A stretch of DNA of 64,000 bases from Pseudomonadota bacterium (lineage in GTDB: Bacteria > Pseudomonadota > Gammaproteobacteria > Steroidobacterales > Steroidobacteraceae), in the NCBI GenBank assembly GCA_018241425.1, contig JAFEDU010000002.1, positions 62,001 through 126,000 on the forward strand, written 5' to 3'. The notes beneath the pieces were generated by a model. The model was given only the letters and a program-made list of their open reading frames with translations. It was not told the DNA's origin and did not search any database. Of the stretch, positions 24,020 to 32,909 are shown in pieces. The stretch's first letter is position 1. Each line of letters begins with the position of its first letter. Made by a program: the position numbers and the translations under genes.

Positions 24020-25265
24020 GGATCGCCTCCATGGCCTGGCGGCGCTTGACCTCCTCGGTGGTGTCGACGCTGCGACGCCCGAGCACCTGCACGATGTGCC
24101 AGCCGTACTGAGTCTTGAACGGCTCGCTGATCTCGTTGTCCTTCAGCTGCGCGATCGCCGCCTCGAAGTCCGGCACGAAGGTGTTCGGGCCGCTCCAGCC
24201 GAGGTCGCCCCCGTCGACCGCGGAGCCGGGGTCCTCGGACACCGTCTGCGCGATGCCGGCGAAGTCCTCGCCCTTGAGGATGCGCTCACGCAGGGCCTCG
24301 AGCTTCTGCTTCACCGTGGCGTCGTCGGCGAGCTCGGTGGTCTTCATGAGGATGTGGCGCGCGTGCACCTGCTCCTCGACCGCGTGCTGGGCGCCGCCGC
24401 GCACCTCGTTGAGCTTGATGATGTGGTAGCCGGTCGGGGTGCGCATCGGCTCGCTCACCTCGCCGGGCTTCATCTTGATGATGACGTCGGTGAGGAAGGT
24501 CGGCAGCTCGCTGCCCTTGCGCCAGCCCAGCGCGCCGCCGTCGAAGGCGGTCTGGCTGTTGGAGTAGGCGACCGCGAGCTTGGCGAAGTCCTCGCCACCG
24601 CGCGCGCGCTCGTAGACGTCGTTGGCGCGCTTGGCGGCCGCGTCCAGCTGCGCCTGGCTCGCCTCCTGGCCCACCGCGATCAGGATGTGGGAGACGTTGT
24701 ACTCGTTGTGCTCGGAGGGGAGCTTCGACTGCTTTTCGAGGAACTGGTCGATCTCGCGCGGCGTGACCACGATGTGCTGCAGCACGTCGCGCTGGCGCAG
24801 CATCTGCAGCATGATCTCGCGGCGGATTTCCTCGCGGTAGGTCGGGTAATCGATGCCCTGGCGCGACAGCGCCTCGGGCAGCTGGGTGAGGGTCATGCCG
24901 TTGCGCTTGGCGACGTCCTGGAGCGCCGCGTTCACGTTGTCGTCGGAGACCTTCACGCCCGCCTTGCCGGCGCGCTGCACCTGGAGCTCCTGCAGCACCA
25001 GGCGCTCGAGCACCTGCTGGCGCAGCACGTTCTGCGCCGGCAGCTCGAGCTTCTGCTCGTGCAGGCGCTCGGTGACCGCGGCGATCTCGGCGTCGAGGTC
25101 GCTGTTGAGCACCACGCCGTCGTTGACGATGGCTACCACCCGGTCGAGGAGTTCCCCCTGGGTGGCGAGTTCGCGGGTCTGGGCGTGAGCGGGCGGGGCC
25201 GCGATCAGGGTGGCGAGCGCAAGTCCGGCGGCGCCGGCAATCAGGGTCAAAAACCGCATAGTCAT
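23940..25265 (-). CDS. surA: Periplasmic chaperone / peptidyl-prolyl isomerase SurA
   Basis: The 441-residue protein escorts outer-membrane proteins, LptD in particular, through the periplasm. A signal peptide ends at AHA near residue 28. The N-terminal chaperone domain has VVAIVNDGVVLNSDLD, followed by two parvulin domains (about 170-270 and 280-385) each with HILM/HILI and a GGDLGW or GGALGW turn. ATG 25265 has AAGGAA upstream; a TTG one codon earlier and an ATG two codons later are alternatives. It starts 8 bases after the lptD stop. Confidence 0.96.
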   Translation of the reverse strand: MTMRFLTLIAGAAGLALATLIAAPPAHAQTRELATQGELLDRVVAIVNDGVVLNSDLDAEIAAVTERLHEQKLELPAQNVLRQQVLERLVLQELQVQRAGKAGVKVSDDNVNAALQDVAKRNGMTLTQLPEALSRQGIDYPTYREEIRREIMLQMLRQRDVLQHIVVTPREIDQFLEKQSKLPSEHNEYNVSHILIAVGQEASQAQLDAAAKRANDVYERARGGEDFAKLAVAYSNSQTAFDGGALGWRKGSELPTFLTDVIIKMKPGEVSEPMRTPTGYHIIKLNEVRGGAQHAVEEQVHARHILMKTTELADDATVKQKLEALRERILKGEDFAGIAQTVSEDPGSAVDGGDLGWSGPNTFVPDFEAAIAQLKDNEISEPFKTQYGWHIVQVLGRRSVDTTEEVKRRQAMEAIRAGKADEETELWLRRMRDEAYVEYKS

Positions 25266-25273
25266 CAAGTTCC

Positions 25274-27673
25274 TTACCAGATGCTCTTCAGGGGGCCCTG
25301 CGACCGGATGAGGGGCGCATCAAGGGGCCGGTAGCCCCGGATTTCCTCGGTGAGGAAGGCGTCCGAAGCCGATCCGACACCCGCAAGGCCGGCGAGTTCC
25401 AGCTGCAGCCAGATTCCGGTGTCCTGGCTGCCATCATGGTTGTTCACGAAGCGGCGGACCCCCAGGCGCAGCCGCCAGCAGCAGGAGCGGTATTGTATGC
25501 CGACAAAGCGCTCCAGTTCCCCGCGAGTTTCGACCACCGTGGTGGCCTGGGGGGTCCCCGGCGGGGCCACCGTCAGGGGGGTGACGGGGGTGTAGTCCCG
25601 CAGGGCATAGACGTCGCGGATGAACAGGTCCCAGTTGCGGTGGATCGGCCAGGCCCCGGACAGCTCGAGCTGGTCGAAGCCCTGCCAGTAGGGGGACACC
25701 CCCGGTTGGTCGGGGTTGGGCTGGATGTACTGGAAGCGCTCGTAGCGGTAGGCGAGGTTCACGACCGCATTGTCGGCGGGCTTGTACTGCAGGTTGAACA
25801 GCGTGCGCTCGCTGCGCTCGGCCTCCGGGTCCCACTGCACGCCGATGTCCGCGCTCCAGTCCTGGAAGGCCGTGAGCGAGATCTGGGCCACGAAGTCCGA
25901 GCGCTTGCCGGTGGCCGGCGCCTCGAACGGCAGCGTCACGCGCGGGGTCTGGAAGTAGTAGGACTGGCCCAGCGTGGCCGCCAGGAACTGGCGCCCGTCG
26001 CCGGCATCGAGCAGGCGCGAGGTGACCCCGACGCTCACCTGGTTGGCATCGCTCACCCGGTCCGCGCCCACGTAGCGGTTGTCGCGGAACAGCTCGACGG
26101 GGTTCAGGTCCGGGACCGCGGTGTCGAACACCGGGATCTGGTCCTGGTTGCGGTAGGGCACGTAGAGGTACAGAACCCGCGGCTCCACGGTGATCTTGCG
26201 CTGGTCGTGGGAGCCGGCGTACTTCTCGAACTGCAGCCCCGTATCCACGCTCGCGATCGGCAGCGCGCGCGAGGGCGCGCGGCGCGTGTACCCCACGGCG
26301 AGCGAGTCGAGCTCGTACTGCGTCACGCGGTAGGCGATCTGCGGCCTCAAGAAGTAGCCTGGACCGGTGATATCCAGGGTGGCGTGCGGCAAGAGGTCCC
26401 CGCGCCAGCCATTGTTGTCGGGGCCGTCGATGTTGCGGTGGAAGTCCACCAGTTCCGAGTCGAAGCCGTAGCGCAGCAGCGCGCCCGAGCCGATGCTGTC
26501 GGCGGCATCGAGCATGAGGCGGGGCAGGCGCGCGTAGGGGCGCTGCAGTGGGGCGAGGTTCACGATGTCGATGGTCTGGTACTGCTGCACCTGCGCCTGC
26601 GCGCGCCAGTGCTCGCTGCGGTAGGAGAGGTCGGCGCTGCGGTTGAGGAACGCGGTGCTCGCCCCTTCCGGACCCTGCGAGAAGTCCTCGAAGTACTCGG
26701 TGTCGCTCACGTTGGCGGCATCGAGCGTGAGGCGCGTCTCCAAGGGCAGATCCCACACGTCCTTCAGGCGCTCGCGGCTGCGGCTCGCGCCGAAGTTGCT
26801 GTCGTAGGGCAGGTAGTTCCAGTCCAGCTCGCCGTGCTGGTTCTCGGTGAGCCAGCGCAGGTCGCCCCCGAGGTCCGGGCCGCGCTTGGTGTACTCGGTG
26901 GGCTCGAAGGTGAAGTCCGCGTTCGGGGCGATGTTCCAGTAGTAGGGCACCGTCACCTGCACGCCGCCGGTGGAAGTGTTGCCGATGCTCGGGAACAGGA
27001 AGCCGCTCTTGCGCTCGTCGCTCAAGGGGAAGGACACCCACGGCAGGTAGATCAGCGGCACCCCCATGAAGTCCACGGTGGCGTTGCGCGCCGTGCCGAT
27101 CTTGGTGCGCGTGTCGAGCGTGATATCGCTCGCCTTCAGCAGCCAGTCGTCCTCGTGCACCGGGCAGGTGGTGAAGGTCACTCCCTTGAGGTCGAGGACG
27201 CCTTCCGGCGTGAGCCGCAGGTCATCGGCGGTGCCGCGGGCGCTGCGCTGCTGGAGGGCGAACTGCGCCCCGTGGAAGGCCGCGCCCCGCGCGGCCGAGT
27301 AGCTGCCGTTGGCCCCGGTGATCTCCACCAGCGGGTCGGAGTAGTCGATGTGGTCATGGCTCTCGATCGACTGCGCGTCCCGGTCGTACTGCATCTCGTT
27401 GGAGCGCAGCAGCCGCTGTCCCTGGCGCGCCTCGACGTTGCCGCTGAGTGTCGCGCGGCCGTCGACGCCGACGGTCGCGTGGTCGGCGTCGATGTTCACG
27501 ATGTTGTCGTCCGGGCCTGCCGGCGGCGGGGGCGCCTTCAGGGTGGCCGATGCGGCGCCCGGGGTCGCCGATTGGGGGCACGGCGGCTCAGCGGCACGCA
27601 GCACCCCGCCCGGGAGGCCCGCGGCGAGGAGGACACAGAGCAATGGGCCCGGGCGCAGCATGAAGGGCGGCAT
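25274..27673 (-). CDS. lptD: LPS-assembly outer-membrane protein LptD
   Basis: The roughly 799-residue barrel inserts lipopolysaccharide into the outer leaflet with LptE. After a signal peptide comes the OstA-like jellyroll (NIVNIDADHATVGVDGRATLSGNVE), then the beta-barrel. Cysteines for the inter-domain disulfides are visible near the mature N-terminus (PPCPQS), in TTCPVHEDD and as the pair in YRSCCWRL. ATG 27673 was chosen; ATG 27661 and a start at 27706 are possible, and none has a good ribosome site. It heads the leftward operon with surA, pdxA, rsmA, uspA, apaG and apaH and is divergent from amgK. Confidence 0.94.
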   Translation of the reverse strand: MPPFMLRPGPLLCVLLAAGLPGGVLRAAEPPCPQSATPGAASATLKAPPPPAGPDDNIVNIDADHATVGVDGRATLSGNVEARQGQRLLRSNEMQYDRDAQSIESHDHIDYSDPLVEITGANGSYSAARGAAFHGAQFALQQRSARGTADDLRLTPEGVLDLKGVTFTTCPVHEDDWLLKASDITLDTRTKIGTARNATVDFMGVPLIYLPWVSFPLSDERKSGFLFPSIGNTSTGGVQVTVPYYWNIAPNADFTFEPTEYTKRGPDLGGDLRWLTENQHGELDWNYLPYDSNFGASRSRERLKDVWDLPLETRLTLDAANVSDTEYFEDFSQGPEGASTAFLNRSADLSYRSEHWRAQAQVQQYQTIDIVNLAPLQRPYARLPRLMLDAADSIGSGALLRYGFDSELVDFHRNIDGPDNNGWRGDLLPHATLDITGPGYFLRPQIAYRVTQYELDSLAVGYTRRAPSRALPIASVDTGLQFEKYAGSHDQRKITVEPRVLYLYVPYRNQDQIPVFDTAVPDLNPVELFRDNRYVGADRVSDANQVSVGVTSRLLDAGDGRQFLAATLGQSYYFQTPRVTLPFEAPATGKRSDFVAQISLTAFQDWSADIGVQWDPEAERSERTLFNLQYKPADNAVVNLAYRYERFQYIQPNPDQPGVSPYWQGFDQLELSGAWPIHRNWDLFIRDVYALRDYTPVTPLTVAPPGTPQATTVVETRGELERFVGIQYRSCCWRLRLGVRRFVNNHDGSQDTGIWLQLELAGLAGVGSASDAFLTEEIRGYRPLDAPLIRSQGPLKSIW

Positions 27674-27680
27674 TATAATG
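27671..27680. promoter_or_regulatory. Palindromic TATAAT in the lptD-amgK divergent gap
   Basis: CATTATAATG is its own reverse complement, so a perfect -10 hexamer faces both ways: 44 bases before the amgK ATG, and overlapping the lptD start codons. No convincing -35 is seen on either strand. If it drives lptD, ATG 27661 would give a nearly leaderless message. Confidence 0.4.
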
Positions 27681-27723
27681 GCGCGCCACAACAACGCGGG
27701 CTGCAAAAACCTCGCCGCATCAC

Positions 27724-28761
27724 ATGCCTGAACCCGACGCGCGCCGCGCGCTCATTGCCGACTGGTTGACCGGGGCGCTGCGTCTTGAGGTGCGCTCGCT
27801 CGAGAGCGCCTCCAGTGATGCGAGTTTCCGGCGCTACTTCCGCGCCGCGACCCAACAGGGCACGTTCATCGTCATGGACGCGCCTCCGCCCGAGGAGGAC
27901 GTGCGGCCGTACCTGAAGGTGAGCGCGCTCCTGGAGCCCCTGGGCGTCCACGTGCCGCACGTCCACGCGCGCGACGAGGCGCGCGGCCTGCTGCTGCTGG
28001 AGGACCTGGGCTCGGTGCAGTACCTCGCCCGCCTGGAGGCCGGCGAGGATCCGGACCCGCTGTATTTCGCGGCCCTGGCGGCGCTCGCGCGCATCCAGCT
28101 CGAGGGCGGCGCCGCCGCGGCCACGCTTGCACCCTACGGGCGCAGCGAACTGCTGCGCGAGATGCGGCTGATGCCGGAGTGGTTCCTCGCGCGCCACCTG
28201 CACCTGCCGCCCAAGGGCGCGGAGCAGTCCCTCATCGACGGCACCTTCGAGTTCCTGGTGCAGGCGGCGCTCGCGCAGCCCGAGGTGTTCGTGCACCGCG
28301 ACTACCACTCGCGCAACCTCATGGTCACCCCGCACGCCAACCCCGGCGTCATCGACTTCCAGGACGCGCTGCGCGGCCCGGTCGGCTATGACCTGGTCTC
28401 GCTCCTCAAGGACTGTTACGTGCGCTGGCCGCGCGCGCGCGTGGTGCGCTGGGTGAACGCTTACCGTGAGCGGCTCGCCGCCGCCGGTGGTCCCGCCGGC
28501 GCCAGCGCGCCGGAATTCCTGCGCTGGTTCGACCTGATCGGCGTGCAGCGCCACGTCAAGGTGCTCGGCATCTTCTGCCGCCTGTGGTACCGCGACGGCA
28601 AGCCCGGCTACCTCGGGGACCTGTCGCGCACGCTCGCCTACGTCACCGAGGCGTGCGCGCTCTACGATGAACTCGCACCCTTCGGCCGCTTCCTCGAACG
28701 CGAGGTGGTGCCGCGCCTCGCCGCCGCCAATTCCGCCGCGCTCGCCGGGGCCTCCCCGTGA
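27724..28761 (+). CDS. amgK: N-acetylmuramate/N-acetylglucosamine kinase AmgK
   Basis: The 345-residue aminoglycoside-phosphotransferase-fold kinase phosphorylates the anomeric carbon of MurNAc or GlcNAc in the peptidoglycan recycling route that bypasses de novo UDP-MurNAc synthesis. FVHRDYHSRNLM near residue 193 is the catalytic loop and VIDFQDALRGPVGYDLVSLL the metal-binding stretch. LLLLEDLG is in the nucleotide lobe. The stop overlaps murU as GTGA, and this amgK-murU pair next to lptD matches the pseudomonad arrangement. Confidence 0.93.
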   Translation: MPEPDARRALIADWLTGALRLEVRSLESASSDASFRRYFRAATQQGTFIVMDAPPPEEDVRPYLKVSALLEPLGVHVPHVHARDEARGLLLLEDLGSVQYLARLEAGEDPDPLYFAALAALARIQLEGGAAAATLAPYGRSELLREMRLMPEWFLARHLHLPPKGAEQSLIDGTFEFLVQAALAQPEVFVHRDYHSRNLMVTPHANPGVIDFQDALRGPVGYDLVSLLKDCYVRWPRARVVRWVNAYRERLAAAGGPAGASAPEFLRWFDLIGVQRHVKVLGIFCRLWYRDGKPGYLGDLSRTLAYVTEACALYDELAPFGRFLEREVVPRLAAANSAALAGASP

Positions 28762-29432
28762 AGGCGATGGTGCTCGCGGCCGGGCGCGGCGAGCGCCTGC
28801 GGCCGCTCACCGACCGGATCCCGAAGCCCCTCGTCGAGGTGCGCGGCGAGCCGCTCATCGTGCGGCACCTGAGGGCGCTGCGGCGCGCCGGCATCACGCA
28901 GGTGGTGGTGAACCTCTCCTGGCTCGGGGAGAAGCTGCGCGCGGCGCTGGGCGACGGTGCGGCGTTTGGCCTTTCCATAACGTACAGCGAGGAGGGCCCG
29001 GTCCCGCTCGAGACCGGGGGTGGCATCCGGCGGGCGCTGGCCGCGCTCACGCCCGGCCCGTTCCTGGTCGTGAGCGGGGACATCTGGACCGACTTCGATT
29101 TCTCGCGCCTGTCCCTGCCCGCAGGGTCGCTCGCGCACCTGGTGCTGATCCCGAACCCGCCGCACGTGCCCAACGGGGACTTCGGGCTCGAGGGTGGCCG
29201 CGTGGTGGCGCGCGCGGACGCCGCGCAGCGCTACACCTACGGCAACATCGGCCTGTACACGGAAGAGTTCTTCCGCGGCTGTGACGAGGAGCGTTTCCCC
29301 CTCATCCAGCCCCTCAACCGCGCCATCGCGGCCGGCCGCCTGACCGGGGAGCTCTACACGGGGCGCTGGTGCGACGTCGGGACGCCCGGGCGGCTTACGG
29401 ACCTGGAGGCCGAGCTCGCTCAGGTACAATGA
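28758..29432 (+). CDS. murU: N-acetylmuramate alpha-1-phosphate uridylyltransferase MurU
   Basis: The 224-residue nucleotidyltransferase converts MurNAc-1-phosphate and UTP to UDP-MurNAc, the step after Amg[18 protein letters not shown] followed by PKPLVEVRG is the pyrophosphorylase signature, and [12 protein letters not shown] carries the metal-binding aspartate. The GTG start at 28758 overlaps the amgK stop. Its stop lies 7 bases before lipA. This route confers some fosfomycin tolerance in organisms that have it. Confidence 0.93.
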   Translation: MKAMVLAAGRGERLRPLTDRIPKPLVEVRGEPLIVRHLRALRRAGITQVVVNLSWLGEKLRAALGDGAAFGLSITYSEEGPVPLETGGGIRRALAALTPGPFLVVSGDIWTDFDFSRLSLPAGSLAHLVLIPNPPHVPNGDFGLEGGRVVARADAAQRYTYGNIGLYTEEFFRGCDEERFPLIQPLNRAIAAGRLTGELYTGRWCDVGTPGRLTDLEAELAQVQ

Positions 29433-29439
29433 GCGTCTC

Positions 29440-30458
29440 ATGTCGAGCCTCAAGGGCATCCCCGTCGTCCCCGACCCCGCCGCGCCCCGCAGCGGGGAGA
29501 AATACGTTACCGCTCAGGGCTTTACGGCCGTTCGGGACGGGATGAAGGCGCGCGCAGCGGAGCCCGCGGCCGCGCCCCGCAAGCCCGCCTGGCTGCGGGT
29601 GCGGGCGCCCACGGGGGAGGGGTTCCAGGCGGTCCGGAGCCTGGTGAAGACTCACAGGCTCGCCACGGTGTGCGAGGAGGCCAAGTGCCCGAACATCGGG
29701 GAGTGCTGGAATGCCGGCACGGCCACCCTGATGCTCATGGGCGCGGTCTGCACGCGCGCCTGCCGCTTCTGCGCGGTCGACACCGGGAACCCGCGCGGCT
29801 GGCTCGATCCGGAGGAGCCCGCCAACGCCGCCCGCACCGTCGCGCTCATGAAGCTCCACTACGTGGTGCTCACCTCGGTGAACCGCGACGACCTCGACGA
29901 CGGGGGCGCGGCGCACTACGCCGCCTGCGTGCGTGCCATCAAGGCGGCCAGTCCCGGCACCGCGGTCGAGGCGCTGACGCCCGACTTCCAGGGGGTGGAG
30001 GCGGACGTGGAAACCGTGGTCGACTCCGGCATCGAGGTGTTCGCGCAGAACCTCGAGACGGTGCGCCGCCTCACGCACCCGGTGCGCGACCCGCGCGCCG
30101 GCTACGAGCGCACGCTCGCGGTGCTGGCCGCCGCCAAGCGCCACAATCCGCAGGTGCTCACCAAGAGCAGCCTCATGCTGGGCCTGGGCGAGCGTGACGA
30201 GGAGATCCTCGCGGCGCTCACCGACCTGCGTCACGCCGGCGTCGACCTCGTGACGCTGGGGCAGTACCTGCGGCCGACCGTGAACCACCTGAGCGTCGAG
30301 CGTTTCGTGACGCCGCAGGAGTTCGACCGCTACCGCGAGCAGGCGCTCGCGCTCGGGTTCCTCGAGTGCGTGGCCGGACCGTTGGTGCGCTCGAGCTACC
30401 GCGCCGAGCAGGCCCTGAACCGCAACAACGCCGGGCTCGACAACGCAAAGCTCGCCCC

Positions 30459-30462
<4 letters not shown>
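29440..30462 (+). CDS. lipA: Lipoyl synthase
   Basis: The 340-residue radical-SAM enzyme inserts two sulfurs into protein-bound octanoate to form lipoate. Cysteines C78, C83 and C89 ([12 protein letters not shown]) bind the auxiliary cluster; C104, C108 and C111 (CTRACRFC) bind the radical-SAM cluster. [15 protein letters not shown] and [11 protein letters not shown] are conserved, and the C-terminus has the RSSYRAEQ serine ligand region. Its stop overlaps lipB as GTGA. The order lipA-lipB reverses the usual lipB-lipA direction. Confidence 0.96.
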
Positions 30463-31128
<666 letters not shown>

Positions 31129-31142
<14 letters not shown>

Positions 31143-31157
31143 CCGCGGCCGCGGTTA
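31129..31157. promoter_or_regulatory. Three phased TAACCGC boxes upstream of the sulfate-binding protein gene
   Basis: TAACCGC occurs at 31129-31135 and 31140-31146, and inverted (GCGGTTA) at 31151-31157, each separated by exactly 4 bases, an 11-base pitch. The last two form a perfect 18-base palindrome at 31140-31157. Seven-base units with 4-base spacers resemble Pho-box-like sites of OmpR/PhoB-type regulators, and such a regulator is encoded in the convergent unit. The boxes end 11 bases before the ATG, so binding might repress. The role is inferred. Confidence 0.5.
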
Positions 31158-31168
31158 GCATCGGGCGG

Positions 31169-32200
31169 ATGAACCACCCGAACCTGCGCCGCCTCGCGGC
31201 GGTACTCCTTCTGTCCTGCGGGCTGCTCGCCGCTTCCGCCTGCCAGCGCCAGGGCGGCGCATCGGCCAGCCGCGTGACCATCCTGAACGTCTCGTACGAC
31301 CCGACGCGCGAGCTGTATACCGACTTCAACGCAGCCTTCGCGCGCTACTGGAAGGAGAAGAGCGGCCAGGACGTGCGCGTGGACCAGTCCCACGGCGGCT
31401 CGGGCAAGCAGGCGCGCTCGGTGATCGATGGCCTGCAGGCGGACGTCGTGACCCTGGGCACCGCCGCCGACATCGATGCCATCGCGACGTCCGCGAAACT
31501 TCTGCCGCTGAACTGGCAGAGCCTGCTGCCCAACAACAGCTCGCCCTACACCTCCACCATCGTGTTCCTGGTGCGCAAGGGCAACCCGAAGAAGATCCAG
31601 GACTGGGGCGACCTCGTGAAGAAGGACGTGCAGGTCATCACACCGAACCCCAAGACCTCCAGCGGCGCACGCTGGAACTACCTCGCCGCCTGGTCGTGGG
31701 CGCTGGCCCAGCCCAACGGCAACGAGGCCAGTGCGCGCGAGTTCGTGCGCACGCTCTACCAGCACGTGCCGGTGCTCGACACCGGGGCGCGCGGCTCGAC
31801 CACGACCTTCGTGCAGCGCGGGCTGGGGGACGTGCTGATCGGCTGGGAGAACGAGGCGCTGCTCGCGCTGCAGGAGCTCGGCGCCGACAAGTTCCAGATC
31901 GTGGTGCCCTCGATCAGCATCCTCGCCGAGCCCCCGGTGGCGGTGGTCGACACCGTGGCGATCCGCCGCGGCACGCGCGACGTGGCGCAGGCCTACCTCG
32001 GCTACCTGTACACCAAGGAAGGCCAGGAGATCATCGCGCGCAACTTCTACCGGCCCCGCGATGCGCAGGTCGCCGCCGCCCACGCCGGGCAGTTCCCGCA
32101 GCTGAAGCTCACCACCATCGCCGACTTCGGCGGCTGGGCCGAGGCCCAGCCCAAGCACTTCGCCGACGGGGCGATCTTCGACCAGATCACCACGCACTGA
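31169..32200 (+). CDS. Sulfate-type ABC transporter substrate-binding protein
   Basis: The 343-residue periplasmic protein belongs to the Sbp/CysP family that binds sulfate (CysP also thiosulfate) for the CysTWA permease. The signal peptide [25 protein letters not shown] could end in a signal peptidase I site or an imperfect lipobox with the cysteine. Family stretches are [36 protein letters not shown] and [15 protein letters not shown]. It stands alone, convergent with the operon that encodes its permease, kinase and regulator, and has three phased TAACCGC boxes directly upstream. Confidence 0.92.
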   Translation: MNHPNLRRLAAVLLLSCGLLAASACQRQGGASASRVTILNVSYDPTRELYTDFNAAFARYWKEKSGQDVRVDQSHGGSGKQARSVIDGLQADVVTLGTAADIDAIATSAKLLPLNWQSLLPNNSSPYTSTIVFLVRKGNPKKIQDWGDLVKKDVQVITPNPKTSSGARWNYLAAWSWALAQPNGNEASAREFVRTLYQHVPVLDTGARGSTTTFVQRGLGDVLIGWENEALLALQELGADKFQIVVPSISILAEPPVAVVDTVAIRRGTRDVAQAYLGYLYTKEGQEIIARNFYRPRDAQVAAAHAGQFPQLKLTTIADFGGWAEAQPKHFADGAIFDQITTH

Positions 32201-32234
32201 AGTGCGCGGGGGCACGGCGGCCTGCCGCTGCACT
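32201..32234. terminator. Possible bidirectional hairpin between convergent sulfate units
   Basis: AGTGCGCGG at the start pairs with CCGCTGCACT at the end with one bulged T, spanning the gap between the binding-protein stop and the response regulator stop. There is no T-run on either strand, so termination is only suggested. Confidence 0.3.
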
Positions 32235-32905
32235 CAGTCGGCGATGAGCTTGTAGCCCGCGGCCGAGGTCAGGAGCAGCACCGGGGCGGCCGGGTCGATC
32301 TCGACCTTCTGCCGCAGGCGGTGCACCAGCTGCTTCAGGAGCGCCCGGTCACCGCCGCTGCGGTGGCCCCACACCTGCGCCAGCAGGCGGTCGGAGTTGA
32401 CCGTGTGGCCGGCGTTGGCGAGCAGCATCTGCATGAGGCGCAGCTCGAGCTTGGTCAGCTGCACCGGTTCTCCGCCGCCGACCCGCACCGTGTATTCCTC
32501 GAGGTCCAGGCGGATCCGGCCGCTCGACAGCGGCGCGCTGGATTCCACGCCGGCGCGGCGCAGGAGCGCCTTGAGGCGCGCGAGCAGCGTGCGCGGGCTG
32601 AAGGGCTTGTTGAGGTAGTCATCGGCGCCCAGACCCAAGGCCCGCACCAGGTCTTCTTCCTCGCCGCGCACCGTCAGCATGATGACCGGCACCGCGGAGC
32701 GCTTGCGGATCGCCTCGCACACCTGGAAACCCGACAGCCCCGGCATGTTGATGTCGAGCACCACCAGGTCCGGGGACTCCTCCTCGAAGCGCTTGAGTGC
32801 CGTCGGACCGTCGGGAACCTTGATGACGAGGTAGCCTGCCTGGGTGAGCGTGAATGCCACCAGGTCGCGCAGATCGCCATCGTCGTCGGCCACCAGAACC
32901 TTCAT
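32234..32905 (-). CDS. OmpR/PhoB-type response regulator of the sulfate operon
   Basis: The 223-residue protein has a receiver domain with the acidic pair D7-D8 (D9 follows), the phosphoacceptor D51 in VVLDINMPG and the conserved lysine in NKPFS, then a winged-helix DNA-binding domain (about 125-221) with LTKLELRLMQMLLANAGHTV. It lies 4 bases after the sensor kinase gene and is the last gene of the leftward cysA-cysT-cysW-kinase-regulator unit. Its partner is therefore the adjacent kinase. The phased TAACCGC boxes before both sulfate units are plausible binding sites, which is inference. Confidence 0.93.
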   Translation of the reverse strand: MKVLVADDDGDLRDLVAFTLTQAGYLVIKVPDGPTALKRFEEESPDLVVLDINMPGLSGFQVCEAIRKRSAVPVIMLTVRGEEEDLVRALGLGADDYLNKPFSPRTLLARLKALLRRAGVESSAPLSSGRIRLDLEEYTVRVGGGEPVQLTKLELRLMQMLLANAGHTVNSDRLLAQVWGHRSGGDRALLKQLVHRLRQKVEIDPAAPVLLLTSAAGYKLIAD

Positions 32906-32909
32906 TGCG

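Noticed and set aside
25436..27769. Open + strand frame of 777 codons antisense to lptD
   Set aside because: It mirrors lptD in high-GC third-position bias, has biased Val/Arg/Ala/His composition and no recognisable domain. Similar frames antisense to cysA (36719-38575) and kup (13391-15274) were dropped for the same reason.
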